Assembly: GCF_047495875.1 (NCBI RefSeq)
Contig: NC_092461.1
Location: forward strand, 92,944,431 to 93,008,430
Reading direction: 5' to 3'
Source: Pithys albifrons albifrons
Taxonomy: Eukaryota; Chordata; Aves; Passeriformes; Thamnophilidae
DNA: 64,000 nt
Made by a program: the position numbers and the translations under genes. Shown in pieces: positions 41,101 to 54,600 of this stretch; within the stretch, counting starts at the first letter, position 1, and each line of letters begins with the position of its first letter. The notes beneath the pieces are model-generated. The model did not search any database. It worked only from the letters and a program-made list of their open reading frames with translations, and was not told where the DNA came from.

Positions 41101-42179
41101 TAAACAGTTAGAGGCAGGATTATACCTCAGCAAAAAATGCCTGTGAGGTGTATGATGTCATTCTTTCACAGAAAATTAACTTATGTAATTGATAAAAGGT
41201 GATGTGCAAAAGCCAAATTTCAAGAAAAGATGAATGGTAGGGGGAAAAAGGCTTTTTCGAGTTGGTATACAGCAGAGGACACAGTGGACATCTACCAGGT
41301 GAGACACTGTAGTTCTACATGGTGTTTGTGTGTGTGCATACGTAAACAGGCTCTATGTATATGCGTAGGTAGATCTAGAGAAACAAAAATCTCATATATT
41401 TAACTTACATATCAGTTTGAATACTGTCAGAATAACTGAAGTTACTTCCCAGATTATCGCTGAGAATGCTTTCTTTAGACTATCTGCTTCCAATTTGATA
41501 CAATTTGTGAGCAACTGCATCTGAACTTAAAATGACTATATATACACAAGCAATGACTCAGATGGGAATTTCTGAAATTAAACATTTTAAAAGTCTGAAA
41601 AGGAAAATAAGGAAGTATTTACCACTCAAGGAAGAATGTTATTTATAGCACAAAGTAAGAACCAAATGACCAAGGTATTGGATAGACTTTGGTGGACTTT
41701 GCTGAAAAACTGAAAAATATACAGAAGGATTTTATTAAAGAAAATCAATTTTCTCAAGAATGGTTAATTTAGTTGAAAATCCACATATTTTTATGGAGGG
41801 ACTGAAATCAACACTAGATAGATGAAAAAAAAATTAAAACAAAGTACTGAAAGGAAGAATTCTGCAGAAGAGGAGTAAATGGTAGCTCCGTAACCCTATG
41901 TTAAGTTTAAATGAGATGTCTTAGATTAAATCAAGAACATCAGTCTGAAGTACTTTATGTTAAAGGAAGCACGCTCATGTTTAAGGAAGTAATGGTGCAT
42001 TCCCTTAAAGAAAGTCAGTACAGAAGCAGGAATGGTAAAATGATAAGCTCTACCGTTCATTTAAGAAAATGGGATGCAACACTAATGAAATAAATGGGAA
42101 AGACTAGGAGTTATGTGAGACAGGGTGGATATTAGAAAGCTGAAACAACATTAGAAAAGGAAACAACATAAGCCCTATG

Positions 42180-42570
42180 AGGTGTGCCTGAGGAAGCAGA
42201 GGGTGTTTAGCTGGGAGAGGCAGAGGCTCAGGGAAGACCTTATTGATCTCTACAACTCCCTGAAAGGAGCTTGTAGCCAGGTGGGAGTTGGTCTCTCCTC
42301 CCAGGCAACCAGCAATAGGACAAGAGGGCAGAGTTTTAAGCTGTACCAGGGGAGGTTTAGGTTAGACATTAGGAAGAAATTCTTTACAGAAAGAAGGATC
42401 AGACATAGGAATGGGCTGCACAGGGAGGTGGAGGATTCTCTGTCCCTGGAAGTATTTAAGAAGAAACTGGATGTGGCACTTAGCACCATGATCTAGTTGA
42501 CAAGGTGGTGTTGGGTCACAGGTTGCACTCAATGATCTCAAAGGTCTTTTCCAACCCACTGTATTCTATA
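42180..42570 (+). mobile_element. CR1 3' fragment (~390 bp)
   Basis: Standard CR1 3'-region text in plus orientation: GACCTTATTGATCTCTACAA, CTCCCTGAAAGGAGCTTGTA, GGACAAGAGGGCAGAG, TAGACATTAGGAAGAAATTC, GGTCTTTTCCAACCCACT, then a short decayed tail. It is 5'-truncated, as is normal for CR1. It encodes only the C-terminal remnant of the ORF2 region and the 3' UTR. Confidence 0.93.
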
Positions 42571-45500
42571 CAGAACATATATATTCCACATAGGAATCCA
42601 GAAGTTGGAAGCTGGAAGGCTGAATGAAGTCACAGTGAAGTAACTGTAGGGCAAAAGGAAGCCAACAGAAACGGCAGGTGATCTTCTGGTGTTCAGGTGT
42701 TTTATTATCTTTAGGAAGCATTTATGTTTCATTTTTGACACTGTAATATTGTCCAGAAGTCTGTGAAAAATAAAGTCACCCTGGTTGAATAGTCATCCTC
42801 CATCTAAGGCAACAGGAATTCAGGAGTTACATTTATTTAAGAGCACTGTATCAACTAAAGTAAATCAGTAACAGAAACCTTTAGCAAAGTTACTGTAGGC
42901 AAATAAACCACTCTCCCCTCATAAAGCAAAGAGTAGCTGGTGGAGTATAGTAATCAGGAGCATCTCCCACCACAAGCTCGCCAGCAGATCAAAGGAGGAG
43001 CCTGACATCAAACATCTCAATCCCAAATTGAGAATGAGGTGTCACTCCACCACTTGCCTTTCCAAAGGAGAAGGCTGTGAAACAAGGCAACACACTGAGC
43101 TCATGGAGTATTATACACTGGAGGGGAAAAAAGAACAGGGAAAAAAAGCACTTTAGGTAACAGGGTAACCTCCCTTGAATAAAATGTCTTTTTCTAAGAG
43201 AACTGATGCATGTTTTCAAATGGGGGAAATTAGTTTATTGAGCACCAGAGAGATTAGCTTAATTTTTCTAGTTTCTGCACTTAGCCTTGTACAGGTATTT
43301 TATTAATGATGACTATAAATTTAAATCTGCTCCTGTTGCTGCAAAACTAGTGCTCAGAGATATTTTTTTTACATATGGCAGATATCACCTTTATTTCTCG
43401 TACCTTTTCTAGAAAGCTAAATTATGCTGATTAATCAGCATTGCTAAATAGGATATAAACTGCTGACTAAATTGATTGGTGATAACATTTTTCAGAATAA
43501 CTGAAGACTGCATGTCATATATGCTTAGATAGGAAGCAATATTTTAGGAGGAAAAAAAAAGGAAAATGCAAATAATTCTTAAAAAAAATGGCAGAATGTC
43601 AGAAAGCTCCATAAAAAATACTCTTACGATGGTACAGGATTGCACATAGAATCTTGACATAGGAAAATAACAAGAACAAAACTCAGGAAGATATTAATTT
43701 GCAGTAATGTGTACTTGCAACATCACACACCACTTCTTTGTGTGCCTTGCCAGGAGCTCTAATGCTTTAACAAGCCTATGCCAACAATAATAATACTCGA
43801 GTGCGAGCATGTGATGACTTGATGGTCCCAGGAGCTAGGACCAGAATGGAAACTAATGAATAATGAAGAGTTAAAATATTTGCCTGCCACAACTCTTGAA
43901 ACAGCATTAGATGATGTCACATCATGAGTGAAACAGTAGTCTCTTAACCCAGACAGAGAACAGATTTAAGCATAACAATTAAATTACATTTTTAATAGAA
44001 TGGTAATTATAAATATTTATGTTAACTTAATTCACAGTAACTTTACTATACAAGCCAACTTTTCCAGATGTGCAGTCAAACTACCACTAAACTTGATCCT
44101 GCCACTTAGGATGATCAGAAAATATAATCAACAATATTCCTCCATTGTTCCTCTGTCAAAAGCATCCTTTTGAAGAAACTTTCTATCAGCAGTTTTGCCA
44201 GAAAACCTTCACAAAACATCTAACCAGACACATCCTGCAAGATCCTAGCTGCCATATCAGGAAATTCAGCCAAAGAATCCTTACAAACAAACATCCTGCC
44301 TGCTACCAGCCCAAATAGATAATCTGTCAGCACAAAAGCATTCTGCTATTGTAACAACTTAGCTACTTGCCTGCCTGCCACTGAAGACTCAGATCTTCCA
44401 GACTGAAGAAAACTGGGACCTGCAATGCTACATGCAACAGGGCCAGCCATGTTCCAGATGTGAGTTGTGAAACATCCTGTCCCTGAATCTTTCCTGCATC
44501 TTCCCTGCAGCTGTGCGACTGCTGCAGCCTGAGCAGCAGAGACCAGAGGCCAAGACCAGCAGCAGAAACCGAGCATCACCTCTGCATTTCAAAAGCTGCA
44601 TTCCAAACCCCTTCCTAGAGTGGCAAAGATAACATGGAAAGAACCAAGAGAAAAGAAAAGGGTAAAACTACTTCCCCCTCCCCTCCACACACACATACTA
44701 ACTTAGCAGAAAAGTAGTTTAGTGGTATACTTTTTCTTTGCTTCTAAAAAGAAATCTTAGCTTTTTTCTAACTGTTCTTATTTCCTTTCTCTCTATCTCT
44801 TAGCAATTAGTTGATTAATAAATAATAGATCAGTTTTTGGAATGAATGGATAACTTCTTTGAGTTTTAATTTTGTTGGGGAAAATATTTCGAACCTGAGT
44901 TCTTTCTGCAATATTTAAGCAGATTGTAACACCACTAGTCAAGTATGAATAAATGTTAATATCATAACAGTATATGAAATAAGAAAATAGTGATATTTCT
45001 TCAGAAGAATATTAAAGAGAACCTTAAATATGTGATAGCATGTAAAGATAAAAAAAAAAGAAATAAATTAGACTGCTTCTTCCCACCTCAATGCACAAAT
45101 GTACTATCTAATCAACTTTGATGGATGACTTAGAGAAAAGGAAATAACATTGCAAAGATGGTTGCAAACACCCATATATTTGGGAAGTATTCCAACATAA
45201 GAAGCTAAGTGCAGCAATTTCACTGACAGTTGCATTGCATAGATCTTCAATGCAGGTGAAAGAAACACAGAGTAATAAAGATCAAGAAACAAAGATAATG
45301 TTTCTTGACAATTTACCTTTACAGCTGCTGGTGATGAGTATCTATATACAGACAGCAAAGAAGTAGGTTCTAAAGTGGACCTAGGAATCATAGTGGTAAT
45401 CTCCCCTTCTAACTATCCTTATCCCCAAACAGCACAGGTGACACACTAACATAAATTGACTAAAGAAGAAAATATTAATTTTTCAGATTTTCCAACAGTA

Positions 45501-45817
45501 GTAAATCAGTTACATTTTTACCTGTCATATACTATTCTTAAATATTTACTTGAACAAAAGCTCTGGCGACTCCATCATTCAGAATATTTTATGGACTGGA
45601 CAAACTTCATTGCTATAACAAATAAAAGTAGTTATAATTAAAAAATGTCCTGTTAACTCTGTTAGAGCTTTAAGTATGACAGTTGCAAGAACAAAATAAA
45701 AGTCTGGGAGAATATCTGTGATGGCTCACTACCTGGTACATGGGCAGGATGCTCATCCAAATGAGAATATGAAAACGCACATCGTATTAAACACACTGGA
45801 CAAGAATCTATCTCATG

Positions 45818-46399
45818 TGATGCCAAAGGGGTTTTTGTTCTGATTTTCACATTTTGTAGATTTTAGGAACACAGTAGTTGTAGATTTTTAGAGAGTTAAT
45901 ATTTCTAACAGTTTAAGTTTAATGCCTTTCTATCACTACCCCTGTCCCAGAACAGGGAGCTCAAATTCCTTTAGTTAATTAATCTTGTTTAGACTCCTTT
46001 CCAAGGTAAAGAGCTGAAGGATATCAGAAGGCCTACAGAAAGAAACATAAACACAGGTCAGAGTGACCTAAAAGCCAGAACTGGATGAACTCCAAGAGAC
46101 CTCTGTGTGCCTGAGGAAGAAGAGCTGATGAAGACAGAGGGTCTTGACGACCCCAGACCCAATTCCAGGGGTTGGACCAGGGGTGGGACTGGCGCTGGAC
46201 TGAGAAATGTGTAAAGCAATGATTGGAGGGATCTTACTATAAAAGCCATAGAAACAACAACTGGGGTACATGCATGTCATCCTGTATTCCTGTGGGCTGT
46301 AGGCCCTGTGTTATTAAAGGACCTTTACTTTTTATCTTACCCTTCACTAACGTGGCTTGAAGTCCTGTTTTTGGGGGGGAAGGGTCATTCACGGCATCA
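45818..46399 (+). mobile_element. solo ERV1-like LTR, 582 bp, 4-bp target-site duplication
   Basis: The ends are perfect 7-bp inverted repeats, TGATGCC at 45818-45824 and GGCATCA at 46393-46399, flanked by the 4-bp duplication CATG (45814-45817 and 46400-46403). A TATA box TATAAAAG is at 46238-46245 and an ATTAAA signal at 46313-46318, giving plus orientation (antisense to GABBR2). A 4-bp duplication is usual for gammaretrovirus-like (class I) elements. No internal genes adjoin it. The class call rests on duplication length only. Confidence 0.82.
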
Positions 46400-47049
46400 C
46401 ATGGATGAACATCCCTTTCACCATCCATAACATATTACCTATGTGATTAGAGCTACTGGTCCTTTTAAAATCAGATGTTTTGCCAAACACCACTGCCCAG
46501 TATCATCTGTTGTTACATTCATTCATTCTGTGTCTGAAATTGCTTCCACTGGCTGCCTTTTGGCACCTGGAAGTTTCCAGAAAAAGCATTTCCAGCTGGT
46601 CTCAAGGTTGCAAGGCACCCGCCTCCATGCTGATGGCATTCCAGTGAATTAATCCAATCACAATAAGACTGTTATTCAGCTGCATTCTGCTCCGGAGACA
46701 TTTTAGGAAGCAATTCTGGCTCCTGAACAAATCAATATTTTTGAGGACAAAAACTGGTTGAGAGAAAATAAAATCCATATGAGAAATACTTCAGCTGAAA
46801 GATGTGTACCTATAAGTTGATGGGAAAGGAGAATTTGTCCTTTCTGTTTCCTACTTCAGCAGCCTGACCTACTCTAAACATAACTTGGTAGGGCCTGCAG
46901 ATATCTAAATGCAAGAAGCCAGACAATAAAATCTGGTCTGTTGATGTTGAACTTTTTTACTTCCATAAAGTCTGTGGGTTATGATGGGGAATAGTGACTG
47001 AAGTTCTGAGGCCCCCAATAGAAGAAGGATGTGGACCTGATCAGTTAGC

Positions 47050-47455
47050 TAGAGCACCTCTCCCAAGAAAAGAGAGTAAGAGAGTTGGGCTGTTTAGCCT
47101 GGGGAAGGAAAGGCTTTGGAAAGACCTTATAGCACCTTCCAGTACCTAGAGGAGCCCTACAAAAGAGATGGAAAAGGACTTTTTACAAGGGCATGGAGTG
47201 ATAGGACAAGGGGGAATGGCTTTAAATTGAAAGAGATTAGAGATTAGGAAGAAATTCTTTATTGGGAGGATGGTGAGACACTGGAACAGGTGGCCCCGAG
47301 AAGTTATGGATGCCCCATCCCTGGAAGTGTTCAAGGTCAGATTTGATAAGGCTTGGAGCAAGCTGGTCTAGTGGAAGGTGCCACTACCTATGGCAGGGGA
47401 TTGGAACTAGACGATCTTTAAGGTCCTTTCCAACTCAAGCCAGTCTATGAATTCA
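47050..47455 (+). mobile_element. CR1 3' fragment (~405 bp)
   Basis: Plus-orientation CR1 3' region: GAGCACCTCTCCC, AGTGATAGGACAAGGGGGAA, TTAGGAAGAAATTCTTTATT, ATGCCCCATCCCTGGAAGTG, GGTCCTTTCCAACTC and a decayed TCTATGAATTC tail. Parts of its 3' region match the minus-strand fragment at 62929-63113, so both are probably from related subfamilies. It ends about 80 bp before the purine repeat at 47536. Confidence 0.92.
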
Positions 47456-47535
47456 TTCTCTGATAGTTTTGGTGTTTTTTGCCTTCAAGTCATGGAAAGG
47501 ATAAACAGTTGCTGAAAATTATAGCAGACATACTT

Positions 47536-48200
47536 GGGAAAGAAAGGAAAGAAAGAAGGGAAGGGAAGGGAAGGGAAGGGAAGGGAAGGGAAGGGAAGGG
47601 AAGGGAAGGGAAGGGAAGGGAAGGGAAGGGAAGGGAAGGGAAGGGAAGGGAAGGGAAGGGAAGGGAAGGGAAGGGAAGGGAAGGGAAGGGAAGGGAAGGG
47701 AAGGGAAGGGAAGGGAAGGGAAGGGAAGGGAAGGGAAGGGAAGGGAAGGGAAGGGAAGGGAAGGGAAGGGAAGGGAAGGAAGGGGGGAAGGAAGGGGGGA
47801 AGGAAGGAAGGAGGGAAGGAGGGAAGGAGGGAAGGAGGGAAGGAGGGAAGGAAGGAAGGAAGGAAGGAAGGAAGGAAGGAAGGAAGGAAGGAAGGAAGGA
47901 AGGAAGGAAGGAAGGAAGGAAGGAAGGAAGGAAGGAAGGAAGGAAGGAAGGAAGGAAGGAAGGAAGGAAGGAAGGAAGGAAGGAAGGAAGGAAGGAAGGA
48001 AGGAAGGAAGGAAGGAAGGAAGGAAGGAAGGAAGGAAGGAAGGAAGGAAGGAAGGAAGGAAGGAAGGAAGGAAGGAAGGAAGGAAGGAAGGAAGGAAGGA
48101 AGGAAGGAAGGAAGGAAGGAAGGAAGGAAGGAAGGAAGGAAGGAAGGAAGGAAGGAAGGAAGGAAGGAAGGAAGGAAGGAAGGAAGGAAGGAAGGAAGGA
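47536..48200. repeat. 665-bp uninterrupted purine repeat, (AAGGG)n then (AAGG)n
   Basis: Every base from 47536 to 48200 on the plus strand is A or G. After a short GAAA-rich start there are about 44 AAGGG units (47556-47775), a transition with GGGGGG and GGAGGGAA units (47776-47843), then about 89 GGAA units to 48200. The GABBR2 transcript would contain the complementary CCCTT/CCTT pyrimidine form. Long mirror-symmetric purine tracts can form triplex DNA, and the G-triplets could support G-quadruplexes. Open frames on both strands here (reading KEGRKEGR or LPSFLPSF) are products of the repeat, not genes. The copy number may not be exact because such tracts assemble poorly. Confidence 0.98.
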
Positions 48201-51200
48201 CCCAGACATTAACATGACTTCTTTGCCTGCCTCTTGAGCTAAAATATTAACTTCAGCCTATCTGTTCACACCAACAACAGCCTCCATTTATCAACTTTGT
48301 AGAAAAAAAAATAAAGAGTTAAAGGAATTCCTAGAACAACATTTCAGGTGAACAGAAAATAGAATAGTGTCCAGAGCACAATAAAGTTACATATCTAATC
48401 CAAGTAATGGGATCCATTTTAAGTTCTAATAAATACTGCATAACAAACCTAATCATTCACCTTACTTCTTATTATTTACTTTAATAATGGAGTTATGGAG
48501 AATGTCCTTCAATTCAGTGGTTAAAAGTGCAACCAGTAAAGTTAACAGAGACTTTATGGTTTAGAGTTTCAATAGGTAGTCAGGTTAACACAAGGCAGAA
48601 TCATCTGAAAAATATTATCCCATCCAAAATTCAAAGTTTAGCATTGGGCTTAACTTGCTTCTTTCACTATTAATGAAAAATAAGCAATTGTCATCCTCTT
48701 TTCATTGCATATTTCTTCTGACCACTCATTTGAAAAGATATCAGAGTTTGAAGCAGATCTAAAAAAATCAAAAATTGCTTTTTCTACACTCCAAAAATAT
48801 TTTCAGATCTATATTAGACACAAAAAATTTACACCTAACATGTGTTCTCCTTACTGCTACAGGTTGAACAGAACATTGAAATTAAATGGCAAATCTATTG
48901 AAGTTTCTGCAAATTCTGTTTCCATTTCTATATAGGATAAAAGACAATTTTTTGAGCATCTTCATAAATGGAACTGCATTGAAAAAGAGGGTTGTATATC
49001 TTTGTCCATCACACTCAGCTGCTTAGCATTCAGCTACTAGCCTGGATTATATCAGAATTCAGCTTCAAATCCCTGCTCTCCTTCAGGCACAGCATTATTG
49101 TTTATCTCAATCAAGCCAAGTTTCCTTCACTCATACTCTTGTTACCCAATTGGCTCATTTCTTGTCTCTAACAGATTATCCTCACAGTTTAGTGGAAACA
49201 AAAAAATTCATAAAATATTTTACCTTTTATAAAACACACTATATTCCCATAATCCATTAAAAAAAACCCCTCTTTCCAGACCTATTCACAACACTGTGTT
49301 CCTGGCTGGCTGCCCAAAACTATTATCATTCTATTAGTATTGTTTGTTAGATTTCATCAAGCTAACATGCTACAACTACAGCTGTCTGTCTACATTTGAA
49401 TTTTAAATATCTGTTTTATTTTTTTTTCTACCTCTAAATGATGAAAATGAGGGAAAGAACTTCCCCTATATAAAGATACCTTAATTATACGATATGGGTG
49501 TATGCAATACTGTTCTTGTGAGCAAAGGAATCCTACACTCTTTTGGAAATGGGAAGAAGTTTAAGTTAAGGATTTCCCAGTTTTTCTGTGGAGTGGACAC
49601 TCTAATACAGTACCATTTCAGTACTTTTGATCTTTTATTTCTTGTACTGGAATACAACATCCTGAGAAATAAGGCACTCCATGTTAGCTCAAGATTTACC
49701 CAAATCTTTACAAAAAACATTTTTCATTGTCCTGAACTGAATTACAGATTTGTTTATTTCTTCATTCTCTGATTTCAAACCAAAGCAATAAATACCAGAT
49801 TTTTCAAGATAAAACAGGTGACATCCTCCTTACACAATCTAGTGGTACATAAAGACACTATTTATTCTACATGGAAGAGCACTGCTCAGAGATGATTTAT
49901 CAGGTCCTGGAAGCAACAACCCATTACTAATTCTGTACTTGGCCTGGGCTAATTTGCCTTTTCTTTCAGCTTTGTAAGTTTTCTGACATCTCAGCACTGC
50001 ATGCTGCAGTTACACCCTACCAGAAGTGCTTAGAGAGTAATCTGACATCAGTCACTTGGAACTGTACCTTCTCTAATAATGGATAAAGAAGGGGTATGCT
50101 ACAGAAATCAAGGGCTTGCTGGAGGGGGGATGCTGAAATAAAAACTAAACTAAAAAATCAGGGAACTTTCTCTGCCAACAAACGTTGTCAGCAGAATAAA
50201 TGCTGCTTGCCCAGCAGCAAGGGCAACTTGGGTTACATTGCCACTAAAAACATTCAGCAGAAATGTCAATCACAATTATGATTATAATATATTTGGCATT
50301 AAAATGTCAAATGTATTGTTGATCCTCCTCTACGAAATAACCAAGATCATGCAAACCTTATGCATATTTTTCTTAATCTGTGGTCAATACAGATTTTAAC
50401 AAGGTGCTCTAGATAGGAATCTGCACGTACAAAACCTTTCAGTAACATACGCAACTAGGAAATGTTCATGCAGATATATTCAGACAACCTAAATCTCAAA
50501 GCTGTCAACTTAAAGCTGCATTTTGCGTATTTTGATTTGTAACTATGAGAGGTTGAAAAAAAAATCCAATGAGATATTTTTAATCTATTTTTTATGAAAT
50601 AAAAAAATGTCAAACAGTGTTGGTCCAAACAAAAATCTCCTTCTGAACGTCACCGAAGAAGTGGAAGAAAGCATGAGCATTTCTTCCCAGTGCTGATGGC
50701 TGCAGGACATAAATTAATGGTTGCCTGAGTAACCCTCAGTGTGTTTTTCTCAATACCTATGCCTTGCACGTCACTTCAGCAGTTATTATTAATTTAATAA
50801 GTGTTTCTTTATGCCTGCATTTGATTTTAAGTACAGTACTTGCCCCTGGTCTTTGAATGCATGCTGGGTAGAAAGCATTTAACATTATCTACACCATTTA
50901 AGATTATGCACACTTCAATTAGATCTCTCAACCATTTTTCCTTACTTGCTGCCATCATCCTAGTTCCTGCAGGCTGAAAGCTGAATGTTTTCTGTAGACC
51001 TTGTTATTTTTTCTGTCACTTACTCCATCAAACTGTTCACTACAATCCCATCTATTCCTGAAAAATATTCCTTATGGATCTGCTCTTCTTACAGTATTTT
51101 CCATAACTTACATCCATCCAGTTGATGTTAACACTGAACTAAATCACTCTGCATCCACATGCAGCACTAAACGCAATGTAGCCTTAATTTTTCATATGCA

Positions 51201-51572
51201 AGGAACAGCTTTGTGCTCGATCTTTGTCACAGAGCCAGGAAAGTGCTTAAGAATGTAGTTTAATTGTAAATATTTCAATAGTTTTATTGATTTGAGAGAA
51301 GGAACTCACAAATGAAAACTCAGACATGCATTATTTTGGTAATACATATTAGTTTTGGAAGGCTACTTTAAATATCATCTTTCCTAATTCAAACTCATGT
51401 ATTTCATTACTTATTACTCACTTCTGGGTGTAGTGATTAAGCTGTAATTTTTGAAGTTGCTTGCCTCTTCTCAGCCCTCTCATTTGCAACCCAGTGTTTT
51501 CTGAATAGCCATTTATTTTTATACAACATTTCTGATCAAATTTTTGCCATATTTGCATGGGGCTGTGGGGAG

Positions 51573-51602
51573 TTTTTTTGTTGTTTGTTTGTTTGTTTTT
51601 TA
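51573..51602. repeat. (GTTT)n simple repeat
   Basis: A T-run followed by about four GTTT units, flanked by ordinary intronic sequence. Confidence 0.85.
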
Positions 51603-54600
51603 CCACATATCCTACGGTTTTGTCTACTTGGTCTCAACAGTTTACTGACTTGGGTATCTGTTCATTTGGATACTGCTGAGTTCCTCTGGTCTTTTTCAAA
51701 CACTGTTCTTGAATGTATTCCTGACAAATGTGAAATTGTCTGCTATTTTTACTGTCTCCACATGGGACAAACTAGCAGCGGGGAACGTGAAAAGCATCTG
51801 TGACAGAGGTGGCAGGTGAAATTCTGCATCAGAAAATATAAACTGCTAATATGCAGCTGGAGGTTTCAGAAATTAAACTGGTAATCTATATTGCTTTTCA
51901 TAAGGAATTATACTTTATTTCATGCCAATATGGTTTCACTATGAATTTTGAGGTACCTCCTGAGATTAAAATAAAGTCAGCTTTATCAAGAATATATATC
52001 AAGAGATGCAATAACAACCAATATTAATGTACTGTGCATCTGGGTGAAAAGCAAAATAAGATTCTTTATATTCACTGTCTTTTTACAAGAAGGTTATTCA
52101 GAAATTCTCTGAAGTTGACAGTTAAATTTCTTAAATGAGCACAGATTTATTTTTTCCTTCTTTAAATACAGCTTCTAAAGAGAACTACATCTTTGAGAAC
52201 TGAGACTCCTGATATATTTGAACACTTATCCAATAAGAAAAGGGAAGGCAAATCACAAGTGACAGACTACTTCTCTGTTTGACTGAGCTGTAGTAAAAAT
52301 GAAAGTACTTTTCCTACTATGTATATGGTACCTCTGCAGCAAGTTCACAGAAACCACTAGAAAAATAGTTTTCTTTCCTTTTTTTCCTCTTCTTACTTTG
52401 TTTATCATCAGATTCATCCAGTTTACTATCCATAAATTATTGGAATTAACGGAATTGATTCTGCCATACCAATAATTTATTCTCTACCTTCCTGGACTCC
52501 TGATTTTTGCCTTGTAGAGAGATTCAAATTACTCAGAGCAGAAAAGCAGGTTCCAGAATACTGATAAGGAGTGACCAGGAGACCAACCTAAATACAGTCT
52601 CTTGACCAAATCCAAAATAAAATTCTCAAGATAAAAAGTATGGAGGAAACCCTGTCCAGATATAAGCAACAGCACAATAACTGGATAAGAGACCATGAGA
52701 GAGATGGACAAGAGAGAACAGGAGAGGTGTTGCTCACAGCACAAAAAGACACATTGCAGGAAAAAAAAAAGTTAAATAGACCAAAACAATCCATGGACAG
52801 ACATCATGGAGAGCCGAAGTGAAGAAAAGGAATCTTGGCCTTATTTTGATAATTTGCTGAAAGCCTGGCTTTGTGAGTACTTGGGCTGATTATGCGAACA
52901 GAGGCTACTTGTCCATATCTTCAATGAATGCACTTCAGAGGTCTTCAGACACTGAAGAAACTGTCATTTGGATGTCAGATACAGAAAGTAGAGAGTAGCA
53001 TATGTTTTCTAAGACCTTTCCTAAGTTTACATGAAGAATTTTACATCCCAGTATATTTAAAGGAGTGGAAAGCTTCAAATTTGATGTGACTTATATTGGT
53101 ACATCATAACTTGTATTGACTTGCCTAGGGTAAACCTTAAGGTGAGATGAATCACTCCCTAGACGCATCTGTTTCTCAGTACTGTAAGCACCAGTGGGAG
53201 ATTACAGTGATTGTATCAGATGCAGCCACCTACACAGCACTCGGTTAAATGAATTCCACAAAAATTATCAGGCCTATATAGATATTCAAGCATGTTAAGA
53301 AGCAGAGAGGCACCTAGAAGACACTTTGGCCTCTTAAGCCCTGAAAATTTTTAGGTATTTGATTTCTTTAAAATGTTAAACTAGATGGTTAGTAAAGCTG
53401 ACAGTGGCTTAATTCTTAAAAAAATCATATTAAAGGGAAAAACAGATGTCACAAAATTTTCAAGGGGATTCATATATTCACTGTCTGCAAAAACTCTTAC
53501 AATAGTGCTAAGATTTTAGATAACTGAATCTTCCCTGTAATTTCTCTCAACCTTAAAAATACTTGGAGATTCAGGGCAGGTGTCTCAAAAAGTCTTAACG
53601 TGTTCTCACCAGAAATTTCACCACAGTATAGTACTTCCACTGCTACATAAACTACCCAGAACAGCTTATAGGGTAGCTGTTTACTTTTTTGAGTAATGGT
53701 TTTCATTTGAGCCAGTGAGTTTTTGTGGTGTCATTAAGCACGTAACATGCCATTTCCATATAACATTCCTCTATGACCAGCAACCTCATTTACCTTAAAC
53801 CTTAAGCAACAATGCTCATACACATTCACCTGCTTCTTTCAAGGTTTTGTACATATATCCACACAACCAAGACTGTAGCTGGACTAGGCCCCTGCTGTAT
53901 CCCACCTGCTGCATGGCACTTGAGTTTTCACAGTCACTTATGGAGTTAAGCCCTCACTCTCTGCTGTTTGTTTTCTGCATGTTCTGCTTAACCAAAAGGC
54001 AAGTGCAACGCCCTTGAAATACAACAAGAAATGTACTTTAAATTAGTCAATCAAAGAGAAGATAGTACAACTTCAACCCAACCCTTTCTACACTAAACTT
54101 CAAGGCTTTGCAGAAGTGGGGTAAAATTGAGGGGGAAAGCATACTGGACAGATACTGCAAACAAACCCAATCATTTTTGGTTTGGGGATTCAGGAAACAT
54201 TATTCTTTTATAATATTCCTATATATTTATTCCAGCTAAATATGGAACAGAGGAAGGTGTGCAGAAGGCTTTCTCACCGCTCTTTGCACAAAACAGTGCA
54301 CCATGGATAGGAAGTTTTCCTGGAAATAGTAGGAGCCACTTCAAGATAGACAGTAGGAGCCAACCAATCCAAACAGAGTAAAGCCTCAAAAATATATGGT
54401 CTGGAAATGTTTCGAATTAGTTGATCCAGTGGAAAAAAAAGAAAAATATATGGAAATATTATAATATCAGTCCCCTAAACTGGCTATAAATAATATTATG
54501 ATGCTGTCAGAATTTCATCAAATCATAATTGTCTCAAGTCCTTTTGCGTCAGATGTCTACTTCCAAGTTACTGATCAAATGAAAATGGAACGTCCCACTG

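Noticed and set aside
42182..42496. 104-codon open frame on the plus strand
   Set aside because: It lies wholly inside the CR1 3' fragment and represents LINE remnant sequence.
47556..47775. Link between this AAGGG repeat and the human RFC1 AAGGG expansion disorder
   Set aside because: Only the motif is shared. The locus, species and sequence context differ, so no functional parallel is claimed.
47479..48237. 252-, 241- and 227-codon open frames on both strands
   Set aside because: They are created by the stop-free AAGGG/AAGG repeat and consist of repeated KEGR or LPSF peptides. No gene evidence.
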